From Roseiarcus sp963835955 (GTDB lineage: Bacteria; Pseudomonadota; Alphaproteobacteria; Rhizobiales; Beijerinckiaceae): a DNA stretch of 64,000 bases. Below, in pieces: positions 16,399-26,231 of the stretch. A program made the position numbers and the translations under genes. The stretch lies in NCBI GenBank assembly GCA_963835955.1, contig CAWIHZ010000012.1:1-64000 (forward strand). Reading direction: 5' to 3'. A model generated the notes under the pieces. The model had not been told where the DNA came from and did not search any database. It saw only the letters and a list, made by a program, of their open reading frames with translations. Each line of letters opens with the position of its first letter. Position 1 is the stretch's first letter.

Positions 16399-17928
16399 TC
16401 ACCGCGCCGCCGCGCGCGGCGGCTGGACGCTCGCCTGGGCTTCGCCGACCGTGTCGAGGCCATAGACGTCGTTGCGGAAGTTGGCGGGGCCGTCGTCGTT
16501 CGACCAGCCGGTGAGATAGACCCAGATCACCGGAACCGCCCTCGCCAGCCTGATATCCTCGCGCAGGCCCTGCCTGACCTTGGCCTCCAGCGCCGCCTGG
16601 TCCCAGACGCCGTTGGGAGCGCCGCCGGTCCCCTGCAACAGCCACGCGGCCAGATCGAAGACGCCCTGCACGCGCACGCAGCCGTGGCTCAAGAACCGAT
16701 AGTCGGCGCCGAACAGCCGCTTCGAGGGCGTATCGTGCATGTAGACGGCGAGCTTGTTGGGCATGCCGATCCGGATCGACCCCAGCGAATTGCCGGCGCC
16801 CGAGTCCTGCCTCAACGTATAGTCGGCCGCCCGCTCGGTGCTCCAGTTGACCGCCCTCGGATCGATTTCCTTGCCCGATCCGTCCAGGATTCTGATCTTG
16901 GCGCGCGTGAGATAGCCGGGATCGCGCTGCATTCTGGGAATGATCTCATTCCTGATGATCGAACTCGGCACTGTCCAGGTCGGATTGATGTTGATCGCCT
17001 GGATTTGCGCCGCGATTTCGGGCGACGGATGCGCGGGGTCGCCGACGATAGCGACGTAGCGGCGCACGACCCGGTCGTTCTCGACCGCTTCGACCGAGGT
17101 CGCTGGCAAATTGACGGCGACGTAACGATCGCCGAACGGGAAATTGATCCCCGCCAGACGGTCGGCGCTCGAGGCGAGCTGTTTGAACCTCTCCCTGGCC
17201 GGCACGTTGATCGCCTTCAGGGTCGCTCCGGCGACGACCCCGGTCTGGCGCAGTCCCATATGCGACTGGAAGCGCTTGACAGCGTCAGTGAGCCCGGCGT
17301 CCCAAACCTCGCCCCTGGCCCCATTCAAGTCGAGATAGCCCTCTATCGACAAACGCTTGCGCAATTGCGCCACCGCCCGTCCCCTCGCCCCCGGACGCAA
17401 AGCGACGATGTCGGTCGGCCAGCCGCCGGCGTCGACGATCGCCCCATAGCGCTCAGAGGCTTTGGCGGTCGCAAAAAAGGTGTTGCTCTGCAATGTCGGC
17501 CGAGGATCCTCCGACAGGGCCGTTTCGCGCGCGGCCGGACGCGGCGCCGTCCTCCTTGCCCTTTGCGCGGCCCTCGTTCTTATCGGAGCGGCCTCGCCGG
17601 CCGCGGGAGAATTGTCATGCCGGGGGCCGCCCCCGATCGTCGGCGGGACGCCGGCGGTCGGAGACGGGAGGGCCGGGGTCAACGCGGCGGGGGCGGCCGG
17701 GGCCGGGACCGCGATTGGCGAAGCGGCGGTGGCTGCCGGCATTTGCGCGACCGGGGCCGCGGGGGCCGCAGGGGGCGCCGCTATTGGCGAGGCCGGCCCA
17801 TTGGACGCGCTGTCCGCGGCGGCGGCTGCGCCCGGCATGAAGGGCTGTGGCGGCGTTTGCGCCAACGCGCCCGATGCGATCAGGAGCAGACCGGCCGAAG
17901 CCCAGCTGATTGTGACGCGAAACCGCAT
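16399..17928 (-). CDS. L,D-transpeptidase, YcbB/LdtD-like
   Basis: The 509-residue protein starts at the ATG at 17928 with a signal peptide (MRFRVTISWASAGLLLIASG, cleavage near ALAQ). A long Ala/Pro-rich low-complexity linker covers residues about 25-130. A peptidoglycan-binding-like domain follows (AVAQLRKRLSIEGYL ... AVKRFQSHMGL). The YkuD catalytic domain has the signature HDTPSKRLFG and SHGCVR, including the active-site Cys. It makes 3-3 cross-links or attaches proteins to peptidoglycan in the periplasm. The frame extends upstream to 18135 but lacks export features there. Confidence 0.9.
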   Translation of the reverse strand: MRFRVTISWASAGLLLIASGALAQTPPQPFMPGAAAAADSASNGPASPIAAPPAAPAAPVAQMPAATAASPIAVPAPAAPAALTPALPSPTAGVPPTIGGGPRHDNSPAAGEAAPIRTRAAQRARRTAPRPAARETALSEDPRPTLQSNTFFATAKASERYGAIVDAGGWPTDIVALRPGARGRAVAQLRKRLSIEGYLDLNGARGEVWDAGLTDAVKRFQSHMGLRQTGVVAGATLKAINVPARERFKQLASSADRLAGINFPFGDRYVAVNLPATSVEAVENDRVVRRYVAIVGDPAHPSPEIAAQIQAININPTWTVPSSIIRNEIIPRMQRDPGYLTRAKIRILDGSGKEIDPRAVNWSTERAADYTLRQDSGAGNSLGSIRIGMPNKLAVYMHDTPSKRLFGADYRFLSHGCVRVQGVFDLAAWLLQGTGGAPNGVWDQAALEAKVRQGLREDIRLARAVPVIWVYLTGWSNDDGPANFRNDVYGLDTVGEAQASVQPPRAAAR

Positions 17929-18264
17929 GAGATCGATCCAAACGCGCCGGCGCGCCAATATCGGGGGCGCGCGGCTACCTCCTATTAAGCTTGTTCTGGT
18001 TACTAAATTCGCACCACGGCTTTCTTGCGGCGAGGAAGCCTCATTGCCCTGGGCTTGCGATGTGGCCGCAAAGCTCGAAGTCGCCGCTCGCCCGAAGCGC
18101 GAGCTCCTTGGCGGCGAACCACTTGCCGAGATCATAGGCCGGCAGCGGCGACCTGACTCCGGCGGTCATCATCTCAGTCCAGTTTTGTCCGCCCTCCATC
18201 GCCACGCCGGCAGGAACGCCGGTAGCCCTTGTCGCCCCGCCCGCGGCTCCATAAGCTTGAGATT
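17929..18264. other. Divergent intergenic region between ldt and pncB
   Basis: The 336 bases hold the promoters of two divergently transcribed genes. I see no conserved motif or RNA structure that I can defend. Confidence 0.4.
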
Positions 18265-19578
18265 ATGGCCACGGACATCGCCACTCGCGTCTATAATCAC
18301 ACCTTCCGCATCGATCCCGCGATTCGTACGCTGCTCGATACGGACTTTTACAAGCTCTTGATGCTCCAGATGATCTGGAAAATGCATCCCGAGCGTCAGG
18401 TTACGTTTCGGCTTGTCAATCGATCGCCAGAAGTTCGGCTCGCCGACATCGTCGACGAACGCGAACTGGTCGACCAACTCGATCATGCGCGAACATTGCG
18501 GCTGGCCAAGAGCGAAATGATTTGGCTGGCGGGCAACACTTTTTATGGAACCCGGCAAATCTTCGAGCCGGAGTTCATGGAATGGCTCAGCGCGTTTCAG
18601 CTCCCCGAATACGAGCTGACGAAGCGCGATGGTCAATACGAGCTTCGATTCGCCGGGCCGTGGACAGGCACGACGATGTGGGAGATCCCGGCCCTCGCCA
18701 TTATCAGCGAGCTGAGGGCGCGGGCGGCGATGCGCGGCATGAGCCGGTTCGACCTCGACGTGCTCTATGCGCGGGCCAAGGCGAAGCTGTGGTCCAAGGT
18801 CGAGCGCCTGCGCATTCTTGAGCGCGAAGGGCCGGTGAGGATCTCTGACTTCGGAACCCGACGGCGCCACGGCTTTCTCTGGCAGCGATGGTGCGTTGAG
18901 GCGATGCAGGAAGGTCTTGGCGCCAGCTTCGTCGGCACCTCCAACGTCAAGCACGCCATGGATACCGGCCTCGAAGCGATTGGCACCAACGCCCACGAAC
19001 TGCCGATGGTCTACGCCGCGGTCGCCGAGGAGGACGAAGATCTGCGCCAGGCGCCATACAATGTTCTCAAGGACTGGGCGCGGATGTATGGCGGCAATCT
19101 GCTGGTCGTACTGCCGGATTGCTTTGGGTCGACATCCTTCCTTCAAAATGCGCCGGACTGGGTCTCCGACTGGAAGGGCGGCCGGCCCGATTCCAAGCCC
19201 CCGCTTTCCGGCGCGCTCGAACTCATCGAATGGTGGAAGCGAAGAGGACGCGACCCACGCGAAAAGCTGATCGTGCTTTCGGATGCGATGGATATCGAAT
19301 CGATCGAGGAGTCGGTGCGGGCGTTGCGTGGAAAGGTCAATCTTTCGATCGGCTGGGGCACAAATCTGACCAATGACTTTATCGGTTGCGCGCCAGCGAA
19401 CGCGGACGGACAGCTCAAGGCGATCTCGCTGGTTTGCAAGGTCGCCGACGCCGACGGGCGCCCAGCAGTCAAACTTTCGGACAATCCAAACAAAGCGCTG
19501 GGACCGGCTCAAGAGGTCGAGCGCTATCGGCGTGTTTTCGGCATGGCCGGCATGTCAAGACAGCCGGTCACGGTTTGA
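18265..19578 (+). CDS. pncB: Nicotinate phosphoribosyltransferase
   Basis: The 437-residue enzyme starts at the ATG at 18265, just after a TTGAGA-like ribosome binding site. It converts nicotinate, PRPP and ATP to nicotinate mononucleotide in NAD salvage. Family motifs are TDFYKLLMLQMIW near the N-terminus, FEPEFMEWL, DFGTRRRHGFLWQ, GTSNVKHAMDTGLEAIGTNAHELP with the conserved His region, and SIGWGTNLTNDF for phosphate binding. Length is typical of the proteobacterial PncB type. It stands alone in the local context. Confidence 0.96.
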   Translation: MATDIATRVYNHTFRIDPAIRTLLDTDFYKLLMLQMIWKMHPERQVTFRLVNRSPEVRLADIVDERELVDQLDHARTLRLAKSEMIWLAGNTFYGTRQIFEPEFMEWLSAFQLPEYELTKRDGQYELRFAGPWTGTTMWEIPALAIISELRARAAMRGMSRFDLDVLYARAKAKLWSKVERLRILEREGPVRISDFGTRRRHGFLWQRWCVEAMQEGLGASFVGTSNVKHAMDTGLEAIGTNAHELPMVYAAVAEEDEDLRQAPYNVLKDWARMYGGNLLVVLPDCFGSTSFLQNAPDWVSDWKGGRPDSKPPLSGALELIEWWKRRGRDPREKLIVLSDAMDIESIEESVRALRGKVNLSIGWGTNLTNDFIGCAPANADGQLKAISLVCKVADADGRPAVKLSDNPNKALGPAQEVERYRRVFGMAGMSRQPVTV

Positions 19579-19820
19579 GGAGCGGCGAAGGGCGCCGTGC
19601 CGGCGGCGCGGGACGCGCGGAGTGGACGGTTTCGTGCCGCATTCCGCCGCGCATCGGCGTAATCGCCGCCTGCATCACACAGTTTGCTTCGGGAACCTCG
19701 ACGCAGGTCTTGCAGGTGGTCGACCATTTGGAGTGGGCAAGCGGCGCCCGGCGCCGGCGGCGTTGGCTTGACGCGTCTGCGCGGCGGCGGTTCGGTCGCG
19801 TCGATTCTCGGAGAGCGATC

Positions 19821-20501
19821 ATGATCTTTCAAGGCTTCGGATCTCAGGCGCTGCCTTTTTTCAAGGCTCTGGCGTTCCACCAAAGCAAGGAGTGGTTCGA
19901 GGAAAATCGCCAGACTTACGAGAGCGCCGTCAAGGGGCCGCTGGGCGATCTGGTCGAGGATGTGGCGATCCGTCTGGCCAAGGCCGGAATCACGATCAAG
20001 GGCGATCGCAGATCGTCGTTGTTTCGGCCGCATCGCGACGTGCGGTTCTCGAAGAACAAGGACCCATACAAGACCAACGCTGGCCTCGTGATGACGCGGA
20101 GCGGGTCCAAGAATGATCCCGGCCTGCTCTATTTTCACCTCTCGCCTGAGGGGTGCTTCTTCGCCGCCGGATTTTATTTGCCAGATTCCGAACAGCTGGG
20201 CCGGCTGCGGACCGCCGCGGCGCGGGCGCCGAAGGCGTTCAAGCGGATGAGCGCCACATTGGCGCGCGCGAGTCTGGCGCTTTCCGAAGAAAATGCGCTG
20301 AAACGCGCGCCGCGCGGCTTCGAGGCCATCGACGATCCGGAGATCGCCAGGGCGACCCGGCTCAAGAGCATGGTTTGCGACCGCCCGATCGCTGAGGCCG
20401 TGATCCGGGGGCCGAATCTGGTCGACGACTTCTGCGCATTCGCCTCGGATTCGCTGCCCCTGCTCACGTGGGGCTGGGACGCGCTGACCGATTTGCGATA
20501 G
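19821..20501 (+). CDS. DUF2461 family protein
   Basis: The 226-residue product from the ATG at 19821 (GGAGAGCGATC precedes it) matches DUF2461: LPFFKALAFHQSKEWFEENRQ, LFRPHRDVRFSKNKDPYKTNAG, GLLYFHLSPEGCFFAAGFYLP and a C-terminal region ending LLTWGWD. These proteins are cytoplasmic, widespread and of unknown biochemical role. It is followed closely (10 bases) by the PNPOx-like gene and may share its transcript. Confidence 0.9.
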   Translation: MIFQGFGSQALPFFKALAFHQSKEWFEENRQTYESAVKGPLGDLVEDVAIRLAKAGITIKGDRRSSLFRPHRDVRFSKNKDPYKTNAGLVMTRSGSKNDPGLLYFHLSPEGCFFAAGFYLPDSEQLGRLRTAAARAPKAFKRMSATLARASLALSEENALKRAPRGFEAIDDPEIARATRLKSMVCDRPIAEAVIRGPNLVDDFCAFASDSLPLLTWGWDALTDLR

Positions 20502-20511
20502 AATAACTAGA

Positions 20512-21069
20512 ATGGCTAAAGTGCTTCCCGACATCGACGCAAGCTGCAGGGAATTCATCGCCCGGCAGCGCATCTTCTTCGCCGCTTCCGCCGCGCCCCG
20601 AGCGCGGGTGAATATATCTCCTCGCGGAACTAACGCGCTCGTAATCCTCGACGAGCGGACGGTGGCCTATCTCGACAAAACTGGCAGCGGCAACGAGACC
20701 GCCGCCCATCTCAAGGCAGATGGTCGCCTGACGCTGATGTTCTGCGCTTTTGAAGGGCCGCCCAACATCCTGCGGCTTTATGGGCGCGGCGAGATCCTGC
20801 CCCGCGGAAGCGTGGCCTATGGCGACGTTCTGGCGAGCGCTTTTGCCGGCGCCGAGCCGCCTGGGGCCCGGCAGATCGTTCGGCTGCACGTCGATCGGGT
20901 TCAGACCTCCTGCGGCTACGGGACGCCGCTGTTCGACTATCGCGGCGAGCGGCCTTCGCTGGACAACTGGGCCCGCTCCAAGGGCGAGGACGGGCTCGAA
21001 GCCTATCGCCGGGAGGCGAACGTTGTCAGCATTGACGGTCTGCCTACGGGCGTGCTCGACCGCACGTAG
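20512..21069 (+). CDS. Pyridoxamine 5'-phosphate oxidase-like FMN-binding protein
   Basis: The 185-residue protein belongs to the split-barrel PNPOx-like superfamily: FFAASAAPRARVNISPRG, LVILDERTVAYLD, GSGNETAAHLKADGRLTLMFCAF and the C-terminal QTSCGYGTPLFDY region. It probably binds FMN or a related cofactor. It lacks the motifs of true PdxH, so a vitamin B6 role should not be assumed. It follows the DUF2461 gene closely and precedes the MGMT gene. Confidence 0.85.
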   Translation: MAKVLPDIDASCREFIARQRIFFAASAAPRARVNISPRGTNALVILDERTVAYLDKTGSGNETAAHLKADGRLTLMFCAFEGPPNILRLYGRGEILPRGSVAYGDVLASAFAGAEPPGARQIVRLHVDRVQTSCGYGTPLFDYRGERPSLDNWARSKGEDGLEAYRREANVVSIDGLPTGVLDRT

Positions 21070-21166
21070 GGGTTTGCTGCGACCAAATCCGCCGCTCGGG
21101 CCGTCGCCTCTCGCGCGATGGCCGCGAGAAAATCTCGCATCGCTCGCAGAGGCCGCGCTCGCCGAC

Positions 21167-21559
21167 ATGGTCCGGCGCTGGCCGCGCGCGCGGTTCGTTG
21201 AAGATGCTCGAGCGACCCTCCGATATGCCGCTCGCGCGTTCGATCCGTCGCTTTGGCGCTCGGATGCGCCGCTGCGCGCGGTGATGATCGGCACGGACTT
21301 CGACGTCCGTGTCTGGGCGACGCTTCTTTGCGTGCCCATAGGCCGCGCGACGACCTATTCCGACATCGCGTGCAAGATGGGAATGCCCAAGGCGGCCCGC
21401 GCGGTCGGGGCCGCGGTTGGCCGCAATCCAATATCCTTCGTCGTGCCGTGTCATCGCGTTCTGGGCCGCTCGGGCGCGCTCAACGGTTACCACTGGGGAC
21501 TCGTCCGCAAACAGGCGATCATCGGTTGGGAAGCGGGGCGGACCGCGGGCGGCGCCTGA
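21167..21559 (+). CDS. Methylated-DNA-[protein]-cysteine S-methyltransferase domain, probably truncated Ada-like protein
   Basis: From the ATG at 21167 the product is 130 residues. It holds the MGMT alkyl-transfer domain: GTDFDVRVWATLL, IGRATTYSDIACKMG, ARAVGAAVGRNPISFVVPCHRVLG with acceptor Cys in PCHRV, and GYHWGLVRKQAI. The wording is closest to AdaA-type fusions whose N-terminal AraC helix-turn-helix domain is missing here. In-frame codons continue upstream to about 21074 (possible TTG start) but soon lose similarity. Repair activity needs only this domain, so function in O6-methylguanine repair is possible; regulation as an Ada activator is not. Confidence 0.75.
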   Translation: MVRRWPRARFVEDARATLRYAARAFDPSLWRSDAPLRAVMIGTDFDVRVWATLLCVPIGRATTYSDIACKMGMPKAARAVGAAVGRNPISFVVPCHRVLGRSGALNGYHWGLVRKQAIIGWEAGRTAGGA

Positions 21560-21597
21560 CGCGCGCCGCTGAGTTCGCTCCCGGCGCTGACGCGCGC

Positions 21598-23898
21598 TCA
21601 CTTCGGATAGGGGATGCGCAGATTGGCGTCCTTCATTCGGCGCAGGATGTCGAAATTCATATCGCTCTTGATCCGCTCGGCCATTTCGATGTCATCGACG
21701 AAGCAGACGAGGTGGAATTTGAGCACCCAGTCGCCGAAGTCAGCAAACAACACCGCTGGCGCGGGGATCGCGAGGACGAGGTCCTGCGCCTTCGCAGCGG
21801 CGATCAGCAATTCGCGCACCTGCTCGACGTCGCTTTCGTATGCGACGTTGATCGCAATGACGATCCGTCCGATGCGATCATCGTGGAACCAATTCTTGAC
21901 GATTCCGGTGACCAGATTCGAATTCGGCACGATCAGGGTTGCGCGATCGAACGTCTCGATCTCCGTCGAGCGGGCCTTGATGCGGCGTACGAAACCCTGC
22001 TCCGTCCCGACCACCACCCAATCGCCCACGCGTATGCCGCGCTCCCAAAGCAAGATGAGGCCGGAAACGAAGTTGTTGGCAATCGTCTGCAGGCCAAAGC
22101 CAATTCCGACCGACAGGGCGCCGGCGACGATGGCGAGCTTCTGGATATCGAGGCCAATCTGCGACACGCCGACGAGGACAGCGACGATGTAGCCGACGTA
22201 GCCGAAAATCGTGCTGATCGAGTTGCTGACGCCCGCGTCGAGTTGGGTTTGCGGCAAGAGCCGCGACCCGAGCCAATTCTGAATGACTCGGGTGGCGATG
22301 ACGACGAACGCAAAGGCCGCCGCCGCCCCGACCATCGAGGACAACGACAGTGTGACGCCGCCCACGGCGAAGCCGAAATAGGCCGCGCGCAAGGTGGTCC
22401 ACAGATCCTCCGACTGCAGACGCCAGGGCCTCAGCACCGCGGCGGTCGCCATGACCAGGATCGCCAACCGCGCCAAGCCTTGAACGATCACCGCGATTTG
22501 CGCGAGCACGTTTCGGCGCAGGCCGAGCATGGCCAGAATCCGAGCGCCGGCCGGAGAGTCAGGCCGGGCGAGCGCCTCGGTTCCGTCCTGGACGATGACA
22601 TCGAAGAGATAGAACAAGCTTGCGAGGATGGTCAGGAAAATCGCCTGCTTCACCAGGAAAGCAGCGAATGCGATGTAGCCGCTCAGCGTCGCCGCCAGAA
22701 CGAGCAGCGTCACCGCCCAGCCGAGCGTTCGCAACGGCGCCCAGACCTCGCCCGGCTGCGCGCCTCCAGCCCCGATCAGCGGTCCCGCGATGCGCCGCAA
22801 AGTGACGGCCATCACGAGCGCGATCAGAGTCGCTCCGAGCGCGCGCCCTGCGATGGCGATGTTGAGCGACGCGACTGAATCGGCCAAAGGTTCGAGCAGG
22901 CGCTCAACCGCCCAGATCGCCGCGATCGCCATGCCGCCGCGAAAGATCAGCGCCGCGGAATGATTGCTGATTGCGGCCAGCCGCCAGGCGCTTGCTTTCG
23001 GCGACAGCATGCTGCGGCCCAGCGCATTGTAAATAATCAGCACGCGCGCGGCGTCGAGAAGGCCTTGCATTTGCGGTTCGGGAATATCCAAAGCGTCGAG
23101 CGCAATCGCCAGCGCTCTCAAAGCGAGCAGGGGCAGCAAGGCGAGAACCAGGAACGTCCAGGCCGCGGCGATCGCGCGGCGCAGTCGGCTGGGCGCGGCG
23201 AGGTCGGGATCGAGGTGGATGACCCGCCGCGCGACCCAATGAATGGGAATTGCGATCAGGGCCAAAAACCCCGCGACCGCCGCTATCCCGAGCTTCTGGG
23301 CGAGCGTGAGGCGACCGCCGAGACCGGCGAGCCATGCGCCGACCTTCAGCCTTATCGCGGTGGCGTCGAGCGGCGCCTCGCGCCAGACGCTCAGCCACAG
23401 TTGGGGATTGAGAACGCTCGAGGATCTGGCGAAGGTCTGCCGCGCGAAGTGATCGCGCCGCGCGGCGCTGATCCGGGTGGCGTTGTCGTAGACCTCCAGC
23501 AGCATGGCGCGCGCGGCGCGGAGTTTAGCGTCGAGCGCGTCGTGCTTTTGCTTTTCGGCGGCGAGTTCCGCGGTTGCGGCGTCGGTCGCAGGTGCGGATT
23601 CCTTCGATTTGGGCGTAAGTTCGGCCAGTCGTTTGGCGGACGCCGCAAGTTGCGGCGTGAGATCGGCGACGGCCGCTTGCAAGACGACCGCCAGCGGATC
23701 GTTCTCGCCGCGCAGATGCTCCAATTCCGCATCGGAGAGGTTCGGGTTTTTCAGCGCCGTTTCGACGCCGGTCAGCGCGGCGCGAGTCGCCTCGAGGTTG
23801 AACGGGGGCGATTCTTCAGCCGCTGCCCGCCACGGCGCGCAGAGGGCCGCGGCAAGGAAGACCCAGCGCAAAACGCGAAATACGGACTGAAGCCTCAT
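21598..23898 (-). CDS. Large MscS-family mechanosensitive channel with DUF3772 domain
   Basis: The 766-residue membrane protein has a signal peptide (residues 1-27), a coiled periplasmic region with ELAAEKQKHDALDAKLRAARA, and about a dozen transmembrane helices. Its C-terminal MscS domain is seen in ALSVGIGFGLQTIANNFVSG, GIRVGDWVVVG and the beta-domain RIKARSTEIETFDRATLIVPNS. Family role: tension-gated release of solutes on osmotic downshock. It reads divergently from hisZ, with 183 bases between the starts. No break is seen. Confidence 0.92.
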   Translation of the reverse strand: MRLQSVFRVLRWVFLAAALCAPWRAAAEESPPFNLEATRAALTGVETALKNPNLSDAELEHLRGENDPLAVVLQAAVADLTPQLAASAKRLAELTPKSKESAPATDAATAELAAEKQKHDALDAKLRAARAMLLEVYDNATRISAARRDHFARQTFARSSSVLNPQLWLSVWREAPLDATAIRLKVGAWLAGLGGRLTLAQKLGIAAVAGFLALIAIPIHWVARRVIHLDPDLAAPSRLRRAIAAAWTFLVLALLPLLALRALAIALDALDIPEPQMQGLLDAARVLIIYNALGRSMLSPKASAWRLAAISNHSAALIFRGGMAIAAIWAVERLLEPLADSVASLNIAIAGRALGATLIALVMAVTLRRIAGPLIGAGGAQPGEVWAPLRTLGWAVTLLVLAATLSGYIAFAAFLVKQAIFLTILASLFYLFDVIVQDGTEALARPDSPAGARILAMLGLRRNVLAQIAVIVQGLARLAILVMATAAVLRPWRLQSEDLWTTLRAAYFGFAVGGVTLSLSSMVGAAAAFAFVVIATRVIQNWLGSRLLPQTQLDAGVSNSISTIFGYVGYIVAVLVGVSQIGLDIQKLAIVAGALSVGIGFGLQTIANNFVSGLILLWERGIRVGDWVVVGTEQGFVRRIKARSTEIETFDRATLIVPNSNLVTGIVKNWFHDDRIGRIVIAINVAYESDVEQVRELLIAAAKAQDLVLAIPAPAVLFADFGDWVLKFHLVCFVDDIEMAERIKSDMNFDILRRMKDANLRIPYPK

Positions 23899-24081
23899 CG
23901 CGAACTATACTGCCAAACGGTGATTCACCAACGGACTCCTTACCGCATCCGACCATGGCGGAGCCGCGGCGACAACCACAGCCTTGAATGGGTCAACGGC
24001 TGTGTTCACCTTCAAAGCGGAAAAGGGCTGCGCCGTTCATGCGGCTTTGTTAAAGCAAGCCGCGAATTTGAGGAAAATCCC

Positions 24082-25218
24082 TTGACAGCGATCCCGATCG
24101 AGGCTTTTGGCCGATCTCCGCGAAGCGCGGGCCAACGCGCGCTCGACTTCTTTCTGGCCGCCGGCTTCGAGCGGACGGAACCAGCGATCCTTTATCCCGC
24201 CGCGATCTTTCTCGACATGTCGGGTGAGGAAATCCGCAGCCGCCTTTTCCTGACATCCGGCGGCGCGGGCGAGGAGCTATGTCTTAGGCCCGAATACACG
24301 ATCCCGGTTTGCCTTTCCTATCTCGCCTCAGACCGAACGGGCGGAATAGCTGAATATTCCTATCTTGGCCCTGTCTTTCGCGCTCAGGCGGGCCAAGGCG
24401 GCGAAAGCGCGCAGACCGGGCTCGAGAGCTTCGGCAGAAGGGACGCGGAAGCCGCCGATGCGGAGGTGTTCGCTCTGTCTCTGGAGGCCGCGACAGCGAC
24501 CAGTGGCTCTCTCGCGGCGCGGCTGGGCGACGCGCGTCTCTTCGAAAGCGCGCTCGATTCGCTCGCGATTTCGGACTTATGGCGCCGACGTCTGCGCCGG
24601 GGCGTCTCTCACGGACGCAGCCTTGCGGCCATCCTGGATGGACATGGTCAGAGCGCGCTCGCGCAGCCTGGCGTACTGGCGGCGATGGAAAGCGCCGACC
24701 ATGCGGGAGCCAAGGCGCTGGTCCAGGACCTGCTGGCGATAGCTGGAGTCGAGTCGGTCGGCGGTCGGACCGCTGGCGAAATCGCGGACCGTCTCCTAGA
24801 GCAGGCCGCGCTGCGGTCGGGCGAGCCGATCGGCGCGGAAAAGCGCGAGGTGCTGGAGACCTTCCTCTCGATCTCGGGCGATCCCGACGAAGCCGCGCAG
24901 ACGTTGCGGCGGCTCGCGGATTCGGCCCGGCTCGAGCTTGGTCCCGCGCTTGACGCTTTTGAAAGGAGAAACGGCTTCATAGCCGCGCGCGGCGTCGCCA
25001 TCGCAGAGACTCGTTTCAGCGCCGCTTTCGTACGCGACTTCGAGTATTACACCGGCTTCGTATTCGAGGCGCGGGATCCCGCCGCGCCTGACGCGAAGCC
25101 TGTGCTCGCGGGCGGACGCTACGACGGTCTCGCAAGGCGTCTCGGCGCCGGACAGGATATTCCCGCCGTCGGCGCCGCGATCGCGATCGACCGAATCGCC
25201 AATGGGGGAACGCCATGA
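24082..25218 (+). CDS. hisZ: ATP phosphoribosyltransferase regulatory subunit HisZ
   Basis: The 378-residue product is best read from TTG at 24082, which follows GAGGAAAA at good spacing; no in-frame ATG fits. HisZ is a catalytically inactive histidyl-tRNA synthetase paralogue that activates short HisG in histidine biosynthesis. It shows class II synthetase-like motifs: ALDFFLAAGFERTEPAILYPA, motif 2-like LRPEYTIPVCLSYL and YLGPVFRAQ, and a C-terminal GRYDGLARRLG. It overlaps hisG by four bases (ATGA), the expected coupling for the hetero-octameric complex. Confidence 0.92.
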   Translation: MTAIPIEAFGRSPRSAGQRALDFFLAAGFERTEPAILYPAAIFLDMSGEEIRSRLFLTSGGAGEELCLRPEYTIPVCLSYLASDRTGGIAEYSYLGPVFRAQAGQGGESAQTGLESFGRRDAEAADAEVFALSLEAATATSGSLAARLGDARLFESALDSLAISDLWRRRLRRGVSHGRSLAAILDGHGQSALAQPGVLAAMESADHAGAKALVQDLLAIAGVESVGGRTAGEIADRLLEQAALRSGEPIGAEKREVLETFLSISGDPDEAAQTLRRLADSARLELGPALDAFERRNGFIAARGVAIAETRFSAAFVRDFEYYTGFVFEARDPAAPDAKPVLAGGRYDGLARRLGAGQDIPAVGAAIAIDRIANGGTP

Positions 25219-26231
25219 CGACCGCGAAAGTCGCGGGCCGCGCCGAGGCCTCGTTCGTTCTAGGCGTGCCGTCCAAAGGACGCCTGCAGGAAAGCGCGAA
25301 CGCCTTCTTCGCGCGGGCCGGGCTCGAACTCGTGCAGGCGCGCGGAGCCAGGGACTATCGCGGCGTGCTCGCCGGCCTCCCTGGCGTGGAGGTCGCTTAT
25401 CTTTCGTCCTCCGAGATCGTCGGCCACATCGCCGCAGGCGCGGCCCATTTCGGCGTCTGCGGCGAGGATTTGTTGCGCGAAAAGGTTCATGACGCCGATC
25501 AGCGTCTCGAGCTTCTCGCCCCGCTGGGATTCGGCCACGCCAGCGTTGTCGTCGCAGTCCCCCAAGCATGGATCGACGTCCGCTCCATGATCGATCTCGA
25601 AGATGTCGCTTCGGCCTATCGCGCCGCGCGCGGAAAGCGAATGCGCGTCGCGACAAAATACGTCAACCTCACCCGGCGTTTCTTCGCCGCGCATGGCATT
25701 GCGGATTACCGCATCGTCGAAAGCCTCGGGGCGACGGAAGGCGCGCCGGCCGTCGGCGCGGCCGAACTGATAGTCGACATCACGACGACGGGCGCGACCC
25801 TGGCCGCCAACGCCTTGAAGACGCTCGACGATGGCGTAATCCTTCGTTCGCAGGCGACGCTGGTCGCTTCGCTTACGGCGCCATGGAGTCCGGAGAGCCG
25901 GGCCAGCGCGCGGGCTATTCTCGACCGTATTGTGGCAAGCGAGCAAGCGCGCCAGTCTCGCGAGGTTCGTGCACAGCTTCCAGGCTTGATCCAGCCGATC
26001 GTGACGGCGGCCCGCGAGCGCTTCGCGGCGGTTCCCGCTGCCGGCCAGGAGGTCGAATCGGAAGGCTTGGTCGCCCTATATTGCGATCGCGCTAAGGTCG
26101 CCGAACTCGCCGCCTGGCTCCTCGCTCAAGGGGCCGAACGCGTCGGCGTCGCCGCTTTGGAGCAGGTGTTCGACGCCCGGAACCCGCTCTACGACGCGCT
26201 CGAAAAGCGGATCGGAACGGATCGGAGCTGA
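25215..26231 (+). CDS. hisG: ATP phosphoribosyltransferase catalytic subunit HisG
   Basis: The 338-residue enzyme catalyses the first step of histidine biosynthesis, joining ATP and PRPP. Motifs include LGVPSKGRLQE, GVCGEDLLREK, RVATKYVNLTRRFFAAHG, ESLGATEGAPAVGAAELIVDIT and the PRPP-binding TTTGATLAANALKTLD. It is longer than the ~210-residue short HisG but matches the size of Rhizobiales HisG proteins that work with HisZ. The start overlaps hisZ as ATGA. Confidence 0.95.
   Translation: MTTAKVAGRAEASFVLGVPSKGRLQESANAFFARAGLELVQARGARDYRGVLAGLPGVEVAYLSSSEIVGHIAAGAAHFGVCGEDLLREKVHDADQRLELLAPLGFGHASVVVAVPQAWIDVRSMIDLEDVASAYRAARGKRMRVATKYVNLTRRFFAAHGIADYRIVESLGATEGAPAVGAAELIVDITTTGATLAANALKTLDDGVILRSQATLVASLTAPWSPESRASARAILDRIVASEQARQSREVRAQLPGLIQPIVTAARERFAAVPAAGQEVESEGLVALYCDRAKVAELAAWLLAQGAERVGVAALEQVFDARNPLYDALEKRIGTDRS

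Noticed and set aside
18169..19512. Long minus-strand open frame of about 447 codons opposite pncB
   Set aside because: It is the exact antisense of a well-supported enzyme gene and resembles no family; GC-rich DNA produces such frames.
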